A stretch of 51,338 bases of DNA from Candidatus Puniceispirillum sp. GTDB lineage: Bacteria; Pseudomonadota; Alphaproteobacteria; Puniceispirillales; Puniceispirillaceae. The DNA lies in contig JAOEVD010000016.1 in NCBI GenBank assembly GCA_028383305.1, positions 1 to 51,338 on the forward strand, read 5' to 3'. Shown one piece after another: positions 17,502-26,071 of the stretch. The position numbers and the translations under genes are program-made. Under the pieces are notes generated by a model, which saw only the letters and a list, made by a program, of their open reading frames with translations, had not been told where the DNA came from and did not search any database. The number at the start of each line of letters is the position of its first letter. Within the stretch, counting starts at the first letter, position 1.

Positions 17502-18238
17502 TGCGCGCGATTCGCATCATCGGGGTGACCATGTTCATTCTGTCCTTATGGCACCTTCTTGTGGTTTTGACGGGTCTGCCTGCCTTTATCTTGCCCTCAC
17601 CGGCACGCGTTGGCATGGCTTTGGTTGGTAATCTTGAATTGATTGCGCATCATGCCAGCGTCACCATGGCCGAAGTGATGATCGGCTTGCTTCTTGGTGC
17701 AGTTCTTGGGGTGATGACGGCGATCAGTCTGGCACAGTCGCCGATCGCCCGCGTTGTTGTGCGGCCGATGATGGTTCTTAGTCAGGCTTTGCCGGTTTTT
17801 GCCTTGGCACCGGTTTTAACGCTGTGGCTTGGCTATGGCTTATGGCCCAAAATCATCATGGCCTTGCTAATCATCTATTTTCCGGTGACGTCGGCCTTTT
17901 TTGACGGTTTGATGCAAACGCCGCGCGGCATGCTTGATCAGGCAAAGGTCATGCAGGCGCGGCCATGGCAAATTATGCGTCATATCCGTATTCCGGCCGC
18001 TATTCCGGCATTGGCATCAGGATTGCGGTTGGCTGCGGTCTATGCACCGATTGGCGCGATCATTGGCGAATGGGTTGGCGCGTCACAGGGGCTTGGCTAT
18101 CTAATGCTATTGGCAAATGGCCGCGCCAAGATTGATTTGATGTTTGCAGCATTGATCGTCTTGGCGGTTTTGACCCTTTTGCTGCATACGTCGGTTGACC
18201 GGCTATGCAGCTATGTGGTGCGGCGTCAGCAGGCCTAG
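17498..18238 (+). CDS. thiX: ThiX, permease of the pyrimidine-precursor importer
   Basis: A 246-residue inner-membrane permease of the SsuC-like family with about six hydrophobic segments. Characteristic parts are [13 protein letters not shown], an EAA-like loop ([19 protein letters not shown]) and [14 protein letters not shown]. It completes ThiXYZ and ends the thiamine operon. Its last 4 bp overlap the end of the convergent queF gene, leaving no room for a terminator between them. Confidence 0.92.
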   Translation: MMRAIRIIGVTMFILSLWHLLVVLTGLPAFILPSPARVGMALVGNLELIAHHASVTMAEVMIGLLLGAVLGVMTAISLAQSPIARVVVRPMMVLSQALPVFALAPVLTLWLGYGLWPKIIMALLIIYFPVTSAFFDGLMQTPRGMLDQAKVMQARPWQIMRHIRIPAAIPALASGLRLAAVYAPIGAIIGEWVGASQGLGYLMLLANGRAKIDLMFAALIVLAVLTLLLHTSVDRLCSYVVRRQQA

Positions 18239-18684
18239 CCGCGTCCGCGGTAGCCAGCGACACCTTGATCAGGCACCCACGTGCCTTCAGGAATGGTGCC
18301 ATGCTGCCAAAACACATCAATCGGAATACCGCCACGCGGATACCAATAGCCGCCAATCCGAATCCATCTTGGTGACAAGAGCGCGATTAGTTCTTTGGCG
18401 ATATCAACCGTGCAGGCTTCATGAAACGCCTGATGGTTGCGAAAGCTGCCAAGATATAGTTTCAGCGACTTTGATTCGACCATCCATTGATCCGGAATAT
18501 AATCAATCACGAGATGCGCGAAATCAGGCTGCGCCGTTACCGGACAAAGCGAGGTGAATTCGGGCTGGGTAAAACGGGCAACAAAATTGCAGTCAGGATG
18601 TGGATTAGGAACGCGTTCCAGTTCGGCTTCTTCCGGGCTGTTTGGCTGTTTGGCAGCTTGACCAAGCGCTTTTAAATTTTTCAT
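18235..18684 (-). CDS. queF: NADPH-dependent 7-cyano-7-deazaguanine reductase QueF
   Basis: A 149-residue type I (short) QueF that reduces preQ0 to preQ1 in queuosine synthesis. The catalytic Cys and Asp sit in [13 protein letters not shown] (usually TGQPD), followed by the NADPH/substrate segment [20 protein letters not shown]. The C-terminus [15 protein letters not shown] is standard. No other queuosine gene is near. It converges on thiX with a 4-bp overlap. Confidence 0.94.
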   Translation of the reverse strand: MKNLKALGQAAKQPNSPEEAELERVPNPHPDCNFVARFTQPEFTSLCPVTAQPDFAHLVIDYIPDQWMVESKSLKLYLGSFRNHQAFHEACTVDIAKELIALLSPRWIRIGGYWYPRGGIPIDVFWQHGTIPEGTWVPDQGVAGYRGRG

Positions 18685-19012
18685 CTTATCCTCGTTCTAC
18701 AATGTCGGGTGGCACCCATGAAAAGCGTGATAACCCAAGGCGATACGCTGTTGGCCTCAGGCTTTTCCATATCCAGCCTTTGGGGTCAAGTCTCTTTTGT
18801 GAAATGCACGGTAATCAGGCGACCAAGACAGGTGGAATCGCACTGGTGAAAGGATGATATAAAAAATATGAATAATATTGCATTTCATGCTTGTGCTTTT
18901 GCGTTTAGGCCGCTAACTGAAGCGCGTTGCGATGACCGATCCCAACTCGTATTTCGTGCGGGGGGTGCTAAGGCATTGCTGGTTCATCTACTGGTTCCGA
19001 AAGGGGTGCGTC
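18685..19012. other. Intergenic region between queF and speD
   Basis: About 330 bp that must hold the divergent promoters of queF and speD. An 11-bp palindrome GGGTGGCACCC lies near 18704, about 20 bp before the queF start on its strand, and could be an operator or hairpin. An in-frame extension of speD from an ATG at 18932 is not favoured. No RNA gene is visible and I could not fold a convincing preQ1 riboswitch. Confidence 0.4.
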
Positions 19013-19543
19013 ATGGATAACGCCAACCTTTTCCAACTGGGGATAGGTCTGGCAACGGGCACCCAAGCGGAAGATTTCGACAGCGGCAATGATGCTGCGC
19101 GTTACAACGATTCTGATCAAGCATACCACGGGCTAAAACTCGTCAGCAATGAGTGGCGTGATGATCATTTTATCCGCCGTGATGGCAAGATCTTTGCCGG
19201 TACACATCTCATCATCGAGGTGGTTAATGGTACCGGTCTTGATAATGAAGATTTGATCCAATCAGCATTCCGGCGCTGTGTTGATGAATGTGGCGCAACC
19301 TTGCTGCATATTTATACTCATAAATTCAGCCCACAAGGCGTTTCCGGCGTTGCCGTTTTGGCCGAAAGCCATATTTCGGTTCATACATGGCTGGAAATTG
19401 GCTATGCCGCCTTTGATGTGTTCATGTGTGGTGATGCGCAACCATGGAATGCGGTTGGTGTTTTGGCGGAAATGTTTGAAACAGCTGATGTTCGGGTTCG
19501 TGAATTGCTTCGCGGCGACGGCGTTGTGGAAGGTATGCTATGA
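19013..19543 (+). CDS. speD: S-adenosylmethionine decarboxylase proenzyme SpeD
   Basis: About 176 residues. The self-cleavage Ser that becomes the pyruvoyl group lies in VLAESHISVHTWLE, with FSPQGVSGVAV before it and FDVFMCGDAQPW after it. It makes decarboxylated SAM, the aminopropyl donor used by the SpeE encoded just downstream. The ATG at 19013 follows AAGGGG; an in-frame ATG at 18932 would add 27 unusual residues. The usual HTWPE reads HTWLE. The 4-bp overlap with speE marks an operon. Confidence 0.92.
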   Translation: MDNANLFQLGIGLATGTQAEDFDSGNDAARYNDSDQAYHGLKLVSNEWRDDHFIRRDGKIFAGTHLIIEVVNGTGLDNEDLIQSAFRRCVDECGATLLHIYTHKFSPQGVSGVAVLAESHISVHTWLEIGYAAFDVFMCGDAQPWNAVGVLAEMFETADVRVRELLRGDGVVEGML

Positions 19544-20388
19544 GCGAGCGTTTTACTGAAACATTGCATGTTGACTATGCGCAATCGCTTGGCGTGACCA
19601 AAGTCCTTTATGACAATAACAGCAGCTTGCAGCATATTCAGGTTTTTGAAAATGACCGCTTTGGGCGGGTGCTGACGCTTGATGGCGTTGTGCAAACAAC
19701 CCAAGGCGATGAATTTATCTATCATGAAATGTTGACCCATGTTCCGATTTTGGCGCATGGCAATGCAACCCGTGTTTTGATTATTGGTGGAGGTGACGGC
19801 GGTATGGCGCGAGAAGTATTGCGCCATAAATCGGTTGAAAAAGTCACGATGGTCGAAATTGATGAAGGCGTTATTGCCTTTTCAAAAAACTATCTGCCAA
19901 GCCTGTCAAATGGCGCCTTTGATGATCCGCGCCTTGATCTGGTGATCGCCGATGGTGCCGATTTTATGGCAACATCAACCGATGAATTTGACGTTATAAT
20001 CATTGACTCAACCGATCCTGTCGGGCCGGGCGAAGTGTTGTTCACCGATAGTTTTTATGGCCATGCCAAGCGCCGGCTTGCCAAAGATGGGGTTTTGGTA
20101 ACGCAAAATGGCGTTCCGTTCATGCAGCCAAGCGAATTGACCGGCACGATGCGCGCCTTTCAACAGCTATTTGCCGATTGGGGATGCTATATTGCCAGCA
20201 TACCAACCTATGCAGGTGGCTCAATGGCCTTTGGCTGGGGCAGTGATAGCAGCAAAGCAAGAAATGTTGATATTGCCGTTCTGACCAAGCGTCTTGAAGC
20301 GGCTGGTCTTGATCTTGGCTATTACACGCCATCCGTTCACAAAGCTGCCTTCAGCCTGCCACGCTATATCGAAAAGCTATTGCCCTAA
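19540..20388 (+). CDS. speE: Spermidine synthase SpeE
   Basis: A 282-residue aminopropyltransferase of standard length that makes spermidine from putrescine and decarboxylated SAM. The SAM-binding motif is IIGGGDGGMAREVLRH, with the VEIDEGVI acid, DGADF and the catalytic DSTDPVGP loop all intact. It overlaps speD, giving a two-gene polyamine operon. An EamA permease follows about 50 bp later on the same strand. Confidence 0.94.
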   Translation: MSERFTETLHVDYAQSLGVTKVLYDNNSSLQHIQVFENDRFGRVLTLDGVVQTTQGDEFIYHEMLTHVPILAHGNATRVLIIGGGDGGMAREVLRHKSVEKVTMVEIDEGVIAFSKNYLPSLSNGAFDDPRLDLVIADGADFMATSTDEFDVIIIDSTDPVGPGEVLFTDSFYGHAKRRLAKDGVLVTQNGVPFMQPSELTGTMRAFQQLFADWGCYIASIPTYAGGSMAFGWGSDSSKARNVDIAVLTKRLEAAGLDLGYYTPSVHKAAFSLPRYIEKLLP

Positions 20389-20440
20389 CGCCGATTGCGC
20401 GGCTTAATGAGCCACGTTAACAAGGTAATTGGGTCCTTTG

Positions 20441-21313
20441 ATGGTATCTGCCAATATTAAGGGCGCCATTTTGATGACAATTGCGCGTTTTGCGTTTGTC
20501 ACAAATGACGTTTTTATGAAATATCTATTTGTTGATATGTCGGTGTTTCAGGCGATGTTTCTGCGCGGCACGGTGGCGGTGCCGATCATCGCCGGTCTTG
20601 CATGGTACCGCAATTGCCTATTGATTCGTCTAAGCGTGGTTGATTTTGGCCTTTTGTCGATCCGCGCGGCGGCGCAAATTGGCATGGCCAGCTGTTTTTT
20701 GACGGCGCTTGCCCATATGCCAATTGCCAATGTTTCAGCCATTATGCAAATCGTGCCTTTATCGCTGATTGTGGTGGCGGCGATATTTCTGGCTGAAGTG
20801 GTTGGATGGCGGCGCTGGAGCGCGGTTGTGATTGGGTTTTGTGGGGTGTTGATGGTGATCCGCCCGGGAACCGATGATTTCAATAGCTATTCAACGCTTG
20901 CCGTTGGGGCGGTGGCCTTTGCCACGGTGAATGATGCGGTGACGCGCCATTTGCCAAACCGTGTGCCAGCCCTATTTGCGGCGCTGTTTACCGCAATCGG
21001 CGTCTGCCTGTTTAGCGGCGCGATGACCACGACCATACCGTGGCAGGCAATTTCTGCCTTTAACTGGCTGATCTTGTCATTCTGCGGGCTTAGCGTTGCT
21101 GCGGGATATTTCTTTCAGGTGATGACCATGCGGTTTGGCGATCTAAGCTTTGTCGCGCCATTTCGATATATAGGGCTGGTTTGGGCGGTTTTATTGGGGG
21201 CGTTGCTATTTGACGAATGGCCCGGTGGCTGGACCGGATTTGGCACAATCCTTGTTGTTCTAAGCGGTCTTTATTCATTTTATCGTGAGCATCAGCAGCG
21301 TAGTGCCAATTAG
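20441..21313 (+). CDS. EamA/DMT family permease (first of three)
   Basis: About 290 residues with ten predicted membrane helices arranged as two EamA repeats. The junction motif GWRRWSAVVIGFCGVLMVIRP between helices is typical, and FVAPFRYIGLVWAVLLG marks the second repeat. ATG at 20441 is used; a TTG at 20429 would add four residues. It resembles the gene at 26072 closely. Family members export amino acids, nucleosides or cofactors. Its placement after speE hints at polyamine or metabolite export, without proof. Confidence 0.88.
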   Translation: MVSANIKGAILMTIARFAFVTNDVFMKYLFVDMSVFQAMFLRGTVAVPIIAGLAWYRNCLLIRLSVVDFGLLSIRAAAQIGMASCFLTALAHMPIANVSAIMQIVPLSLIVVAAIFLAEVVGWRRWSAVVIGFCGVLMVIRPGTDDFNSYSTLAVGAVAFATVNDAVTRHLPNRVPALFAALFTAIGVCLFSGAMTTTIPWQAISAFNWLILSFCGLSVAAGYFFQVMTMRFGDLSFVAPFRYIGLVWAVLLGALLFDEWPGGWTGFGTILVVLSGLYSFYREHQQRSAN

Positions 21314-21388
21314 CCATTGCCTATGTCCAAAATATGCGCCGGATTTAGTGGTATTATGCTTGTGACGCCGCTATAATCGGGCGGACGA

Positions 21389-21430
21389 CGATATGATATC
21401 GTTGACAATCTGACTATCTATTGGACTATC
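21389..21430 (+). promoter_or_regulatory. Candidate promoter with overlapping palindromic operator upstream of the Old Yellow Enzyme gene
   Basis: The 13-bp palindrome CGATATGATATCG at 21389-21401 abuts TTGACA at 21402-21407. A TATC-type -10 candidate lies about 17 bp further on. An operator at the -35 box would suit a repressor of the NemR/TetR or MarR type, both known to control OYE genes. The promoter call is by eye. Confidence 0.4.
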
Positions 21431-21550
21431 TTTTCGACTGGCAATCTGCTTAGTCAATTCAACGGAATCCTCGCACCAAAGCGCCGTTGCGTTTCATGCT
21501 AAACTGGCCTGATTGTCTATCTGGTTACTGTTATCTCTAGGAGCAAATTT

Positions 21551-22621
21551 ATGTCTAGCTATTTATTTACCCCGATTGAACTATCCGGTCTGGCGTTTGC
21601 CAACCGTGTTGTGGTCGCGCCAATGTGTCAATATTCGGCCAATGAGGGAACGATGAATGACTGGCATCTGGCAAATCTTGGCCAGTTTGCGATGAGTGGC
21701 CCGGGGCTGATCATTATCGAGGCGACGGGTGTTGAGGCAGCAGGGCGTATTACGCATGGCTGTTCAGGGCTTTACTCAGATGAAAACGAAGCCGCGATGA
21801 AGCGGGTTGTTGATTTCTGCAAATCGGTTGGTCAAAGCAAAATCGGTATCCAGCTTGGCCATGCTGGCCGCAAAGCCTCTTCACAACGGCCATGGGAAGG
21901 CGGCAATGCCTTGTCACAGGATGTTTGGCAAACCTATGCCCCATCAGCGATTCCTTTTGCCGATGGCTGGCATACGCCCGAGGCGCTTGATGATGCTGGT
22001 TTGGCGCGGATCAAACAGGCCTTTGTTGACTCGGCAAAACGCGCTGTCAGGCTGGGCATTGATGCGATCGAACTGCATGCCGCCCATGGTTATCTTCTGC
22101 ATCAATTCCTGTCACCGATCAGCAACCAACGCGATGATGCCTATGGTGGTTCATTGGAAAACAGACTGCGTTATCCGCTGGAAATATTTGATGCTGTCAA
22201 AGCGGTTGTTCCTGCCGATATGCCGGTTCTGGTTCGTGTGTCTGCCTCGGATTGGGTTGATGGCGGCTGGGATGTTGAACAGACAATCGAATTTGCCAAG
22301 GCACTTGATGCGGTTGGTTGTGCCTCGCTTCATGTGTCGAGTGGTGGCAATTCATTGGCGCAGAAAATCAACATTGGCTATGGTTATCAGACCGATCTTG
22401 CCAAACAGATCCGTGATGCGGTGGCAATGCCTATCATTGCTGTTGGGATGATTACCGACCCAATTCAGGCTGAAACCATCATCCGCACTGGACAGGCTGA
22501 TATGGTTGCTTTGGCGCGTGAGTTTTTGAGAGATCCGCATTGGACATGGCGCGCGGCAAAGGCGCTTCGCAGCACGTCATCAGTGCCAGATCAATATGCA
22601 CGCGCCGTCACCTTTAGCTAG
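21551..22621 (+). CDS. NADH:flavin oxidoreductase, Old Yellow Enzyme (YqjM-like)
   Basis: A 356-residue FMN enzyme of the YqjM/thermophilic-like OYE class that reduces activated C=C bonds or nitro groups. The Cys-Tyr pair is in VVAPMCQYSAN, the FMN-binding GHAGRKAS follows, and the substrate His pair is in IELHAAHGYLLHQFLSP. Phosphate-binding VGMITDP and MVALAREFLRDP close the barrel. ATG at 21551 follows TAGGAG. It stands alone behind a candidate operator, which fits stress-induced electrophile detoxification. Confidence 0.92.
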   Translation: MSSYLFTPIELSGLAFANRVVVAPMCQYSANEGTMNDWHLANLGQFAMSGPGLIIIEATGVEAAGRITHGCSGLYSDENEAAMKRVVDFCKSVGQSKIGIQLGHAGRKASSQRPWEGGNALSQDVWQTYAPSAIPFADGWHTPEALDDAGLARIKQAFVDSAKRAVRLGIDAIELHAAHGYLLHQFLSPISNQRDDAYGGSLENRLRYPLEIFDAVKAVVPADMPVLVRVSASDWVDGGWDVEQTIEFAKALDAVGCASLHVSSGGNSLAQKINIGYGYQTDLAKQIRDAVAMPIIAVGMITDPIQAETIIRTGQADMVALAREFLRDPHWTWRAAKALRSTSSVPDQYARAVTFS

Positions 22622-22747
22622 AGAATAGCTGGGCATTGGCCTTATGATGGTGATTGGCCTCGTCCGGGGGGTGGCTTGGCGCTGGTGATTGGTTAAAACA
22701 TGCCGGAATAGAGAACAAACTCTGGCAAAAGGAGGGGTGCTGGCGTC

Positions 22748-24097
22748 ATGGCCGGTCTTCAGGAAACCGCAGCCTATGCCATGTTGTGCCGCAATTGCGG
22801 AACCGCTGGGCATGTTGGTAGCGCGGTACCATTAACCGCCTGTCCGTCTTGCCAGTCAAACCATATTCGCACCCATCCTGATCTATTTACCCTGACCATT
22901 GCGCATATCGATTGTGATGCGTTTTTTGCGTCAGTTGAAAAGCTGGATAATCCGGCGCTTGCTAATCGGCCAGTGATTGTTGGTGGCGGTGATCGCGGGG
23001 TTGTTGCCGCAGCATGCTATATCGCCCGTCAATTTGGTGTGCGTTCGGCAATGCCAGCATGGCAAGCCTTGAAAAAATGCCCTGATGCGGTGGTGATCCG
23101 GCCAAGAATGAGCCGTTACGTTGATATTGGCCAGCAGGTTCGCGACAAAATGCTGTCTTTGACACCGTTGGTGCAGCCATTGTCAATTGATGAGGCTTTT
23201 CTTGATCTTGCTGGTACGCAAAAGCTGCATCGTGCCAGTCCAGCCGAGGCGTTGCACCGGCTTCAACAGGAAATCAAACGTGATATTGGCATTTCGGTTT
23301 CGGTTGGGCTGAGTGGCACTAAATCGCTTTCCAAAATGGCATCTGACCGTGACAAGCCTGACGGTTTTTTTGTCATTGGCACGCGCGAAGCCGCGGCATG
23401 GCTTGCCCCGCAACCGGTCTCGGTTTTATATGGGGTTGGCAAATCGGCAATCGCACGATTGAATGCGATTGGTGTTTTTACCTGCCATGATCTGGCCGAG
23501 GGTGATCCAAAAGCGCTTTCAACTGCGCTTGGCAGCCAAACAATAACGGTGATGAATCTTGCCAAGGGCATTGATCCGCGCCCCGTCGTAAGCGAACGTG
23601 AAACAAAATCAATTTCAAATGAAACCACTTTTGCCAAAGATCTGACCGATCTTGCCGCGCTGGAAACCGAACTTGAATTTCTATGCCAGAAACTGTCGGC
23701 ACGGTTGAAAGCAAAGCAGCTGGCAGGCAGCACGGTAACGTTAAAATTAAAGCGGTCAAACCACCGTATTATCAGCCGAAGCCGAACCGTACCAAGCCGG
23801 ATCGACAAGGCCTATCATCTGTTTGATATTGGCCGTGAACTTTTGCGTTCAGAAGTTAAAAAATCTAATGCATACAGATTAATAGGAATTGGTGTTGATA
23901 ATCTTGGCGAACCTTCTGAGGCACGGCTTTTTGATCTCGAAGGCGGTGATGATGATAAGCGCAACCGGCTTGAAGCGGCGGTTGATCAGCTTCATGGCAA
24001 AATGGGGATTGATGCGCTTCGCACGGGTCGCCAATTTGCGCGTGCCTATGATAGATCGGCAAAACAAAAACCGGCCAATGATAAGCCTGACCAGTGA
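22748..24097 (+). CDS. dinB: DNA polymerase IV (Y-family), DinB
   Basis: A 449-residue translesion polymerase. The palm carboxylates are in IAHIDCDAFFASVEK and LSIDEAFLDLAGT, and GLSGTKSLSKMASDRDKP gives the thumb helix-hairpin region. A 45-residue N-terminal extension carries two CxxC pairs (MLCRNCG and CPSCQS) forming a likely zinc knuckle, a feature of some alphaproteobacterial DinB proteins. The C-terminus lacks an obvious clamp-binding peptide and ends in a Lys/Asp-rich tail touched by a 16-bp duplication. I see no clear LexA box upstream. Confidence 0.93.
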   Translation: MAGLQETAAYAMLCRNCGTAGHVGSAVPLTACPSCQSNHIRTHPDLFTLTIAHIDCDAFFASVEKLDNPALANRPVIVGGGDRGVVAAACYIARQFGVRSAMPAWQALKKCPDAVVIRPRMSRYVDIGQQVRDKMLSLTPLVQPLSIDEAFLDLAGTQKLHRASPAEALHRLQQEIKRDIGISVSVGLSGTKSLSKMASDRDKPDGFFVIGTREAAAWLAPQPVSVLYGVGKSAIARLNAIGVFTCHDLAEGDPKALSTALGSQTITVMNLAKGIDPRPVVSERETKSISNETTFAKDLTDLAALETELEFLCQKLSARLKAKQLAGSTVTLKLKRSNHRIISRSRTVPSRIDKAYHLFDIGRELLRSEVKKSNAYRLIGIGVDNLGEPSEARLFDLEGGDDDKRNRLEAAVDQLHGKMGIDALRTGRQFARAYDRSAKQKPANDKPDQ

Positions 24098-24116
24098 TAA
24101 GCCTGACCAGTGATAA
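24079..24116 (+). repeat. 16-bp tandem duplication across the dinB stop codon
   Basis: TGATAAGCCTGACCAG occurs at 24079-24094 and again at 24095-24110, followed by TGATAA. The dinB stop TGA is the first three bases of the second copy, so the duplicated unit repeats the last codons as 3' untranslated sequence. This looks like replication slippage. Confidence 0.9.
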
Positions 24117-24152
24117 CGCGATTTATGGCGCGGTGAAGTATATATAAAATGC

Positions 24153-24734
24153 CTAAAACGGGTTTTTGGCGCTGCGGTCTGATGACAATGATTGCGCCTT
24201 GGCATGGGCAATTTGTTCAATTGCATCGGCAATATGATTTTGGTCAATCGTTGCAGCACCAGCGGCAACGCGGATATGATGCGCTGCGGTCAAGACAAAA
24301 GTATGGGTTGCACCTGCTGGCGGTTCAAACCGGTATGATGCCAATTCAATCAACAGGCCAAGCGGGTCGCGAAAATAGATCGAATCCATAAAGCCACGAT
24401 CTTTCGGCCCTGAATGTTTGACTTTGCGTTGGTCAAGCCGGTCAACCGCTTGCCAGAAGCTTGCCTGAGACACGGCAAAGGCAATGTGATGCACCTGACC
24501 CGGATTCTGGGGAAGGCGGGTCATTTTTGTGGTGCGGGTCTCATCGGTGAAAACGGTGATCAATCGGCCATCGCCCGGGTCAAAATACAAATGGCCTTCA
24601 TTTGGATTATCCAGATTTGGCTGTTCAAACACAAAAGGCATACCAAGAACGCCATCCCAAAAATCAATGGATGTCCGGCGGTCTGCACCAACCAAAGTGA
24701 TGTGATGAACCCCTTGGGATTGAATTTTACGCAT
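24153..24734 (-). CDS. VOC (glyoxalase/bleomycin resistance/dioxygenase) superfamily protein
   Basis: A 193-residue protein whose first 130 residues form one VOC module: GVHHITLVGADRRTSIDFW, then VHHIAFAV and a Glu in DPLGLLIELASY, the expected His/His/Glu metal site. The last 50 residues are helical and rich in Ala. It resembles the N-terminal half of ring-cleaving-dioxygenase-like proteins (MhqO type), which have two modules. The function is unknown. It converges on dinB. Confidence 0.85.
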   Translation of the reverse strand: MRKIQSQGVHHITLVGADRRTSIDFWDGVLGMPFVFEQPNLDNPNEGHLYFDPGDGRLITVFTDETRTTKMTRLPQNPGQVHHIAFAVSQASFWQAVDRLDQRKVKHSGPKDRGFMDSIYFRDPLGLLIELASYRFEPPAGATHTFVLTAAHHIRVAAGAATIDQNHIADAIEQIAHAKAQSLSSDRSAKNPF

Positions 24735-24809
24735 TGAAATTGCCCGATCTATGATGTCTGTTCAATGTGGGTCATGATCCTTGATGACCCGTTTTCAAAC
24801 CGCCCTTGT

Positions 24810-25730
24810 CTACCAGCCAGCGGCACCGGTTTTGATAAAAGTACCATTGTTTAACTCGCGCATAGCAGTTTGCAACTCGGCCTGAGTGTTCATCACAATT
24901 GGCCCATGCCATGCAACAGGCTCGCGAAGTGGCGCTCCTGAAATCAGCAGAAACCGAACGCCTTCATCGCCTGAAGTGACGGCAACTTCATCACCGGCAC
25001 CAAAAACCACCAATGTACGATTGCCCGATAAATCGCGAATTTCCAGCTCTTCGCCCTGAAATTCTTTCTCAACTTTGACGCCAAACGGGTTTGATGCATC
25101 TTTGAAGCGCGCGCTGCCTTCAAAAATATAGGCAAATCCCTGTCGCCGCGTATCAAACGGAAACCGCTTGAAACAACGTGGGGGAAGGGTGATGTCCAGA
25201 TATTGTGGATCAGCGGCAATGCCGTCAACCGGCCCTTTATAGCCACGGTAATTTCCGGCAATAATGCGAATTTTACTGCCATCATCATCAAGCATCTCGG
25301 AAATTTCCTGCGACTTGATATCTTGATATCGCGGTGTTGTCATTTTCTGCGATGACGGCAGATTAGCCCATAGTTGAAAGCCATGCATGGCGCCATCCTT
25401 ATCACCCTCTGGCATTTCTTGATGAATGATGCCCGATCCGGCGGTCATCCATTGAATATCGCCGCCACCAAGCGTGCCGACATTGCCTAGGCTGTCGCCA
25501 TGATCAACCGTGCCTTTTAAAACATAGGTGATGGTCTCGATGCCGCGGTGCGGGTGCCACGGAAACCCGTTTTTATAAAGCTGTGGATCATCATTACGGA
25601 AATCATCCATCATCAAAAAAGGATCGAATGGTTTAGTGTCGCCGAATCCGAAAATGCGGTGAAGATGGACACCAGCCCCTTCGGTTGTTGGGCGTGCTTC
25701 GCTTGACATTTTAACAGGACGAATTGACAT
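24810..25730 (-). CDS. Pirin family protein
   Basis: A bicupin of about 306 residues. The N-terminal cupin has the metal-binding HPHRGIETITYVLKGTVDH and later IIHQEMPEG; the C-terminal cupin includes APLREPVAWHGPIVMNT. Bacterial pirins bind iron and may act as quercetinases or modulators of other enzymes. ATG at 25730 (MSIRPVKM) is preferred to TTG at 25757. A VOC gene lies 75 bp downstream on the same strand. Confidence 0.92.
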   Translation of the reverse strand: MSIRPVKMSSEARPTTEGAGVHLHRIFGFGDTKPFDPFLMMDDFRNDDPQLYKNGFPWHPHRGIETITYVLKGTVDHGDSLGNVGTLGGGDIQWMTAGSGIIHQEMPEGDKDGAMHGFQLWANLPSSQKMTTPRYQDIKSQEISEMLDDDGSKIRIIAGNYRGYKGPVDGIAADPQYLDITLPPRCFKRFPFDTRRQGFAYIFEGSARFKDASNPFGVKVEKEFQGEELEIRDLSGNRTLVVFGAGDEVAVTSGDEGVRFLLISGAPLREPVAWHGPIVMNTQAELQTAMRELNNGTFIKTGAAGW

Positions 25731-25757
25731 CAAATGACCCCGGTTTGCCAAAGCCAA

Positions 25758-26071
25758 AAGGCTTTTTCAGCGTTTTCAAAAATATTGGCGTGCCTGATGG
25801 CTGCCAACGGCCAAACCACCACCTAATCACACGACCATAATTTACGCGTTTTAGATTGTTTTTGCAGGGGCTAATTGGAAAAGAACTTTTGCATTATCGA
25901 TAAGAATAGCGCGTGATTTTTACAAATTTTGTGGTGAGTTCCGATATGGTTTCTTGTTGTTTTATCGAAAATTCAAGCGCACAAGCAAATAGTCGATAGG
26001 ATTTCGGCAAAGTGGGCGGGCAGACCTTTTCATCGTGTTGCGATCGCAACCGCCATTAGGTGAAAACGATT
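25758..26071. other. Intergenic region between pirin and the second EamA permease
   Basis: About 310 bp between divergent genes, AT-rich in its middle. It should contain both promoters. GTTGCGATCGCAAC at 26038-26051 is a perfect 14-bp palindrome located about 20 bp before the permease start and is a candidate operator. Nothing else stands out. Confidence 0.45.

Noticed and set aside
18685-18760. preQ1 riboswitch upstream of queF
   Set aside because: A short GGGTG/CACCC hairpin is present but the conserved aptamer tail could not be recognised.
18932-19012. N-terminal extension of speD from ATG 18932
   Set aside because: Aromatic-rich sequence unlike SpeD, and the ATG at 19013 has a better ribosome site.
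22640-22747. LexA/SOS box upstream of dinB
   Set aside because: GAAC-like bases occur but not the GTTC-N7-GTTC spacing expected in alphaproteobacteria.
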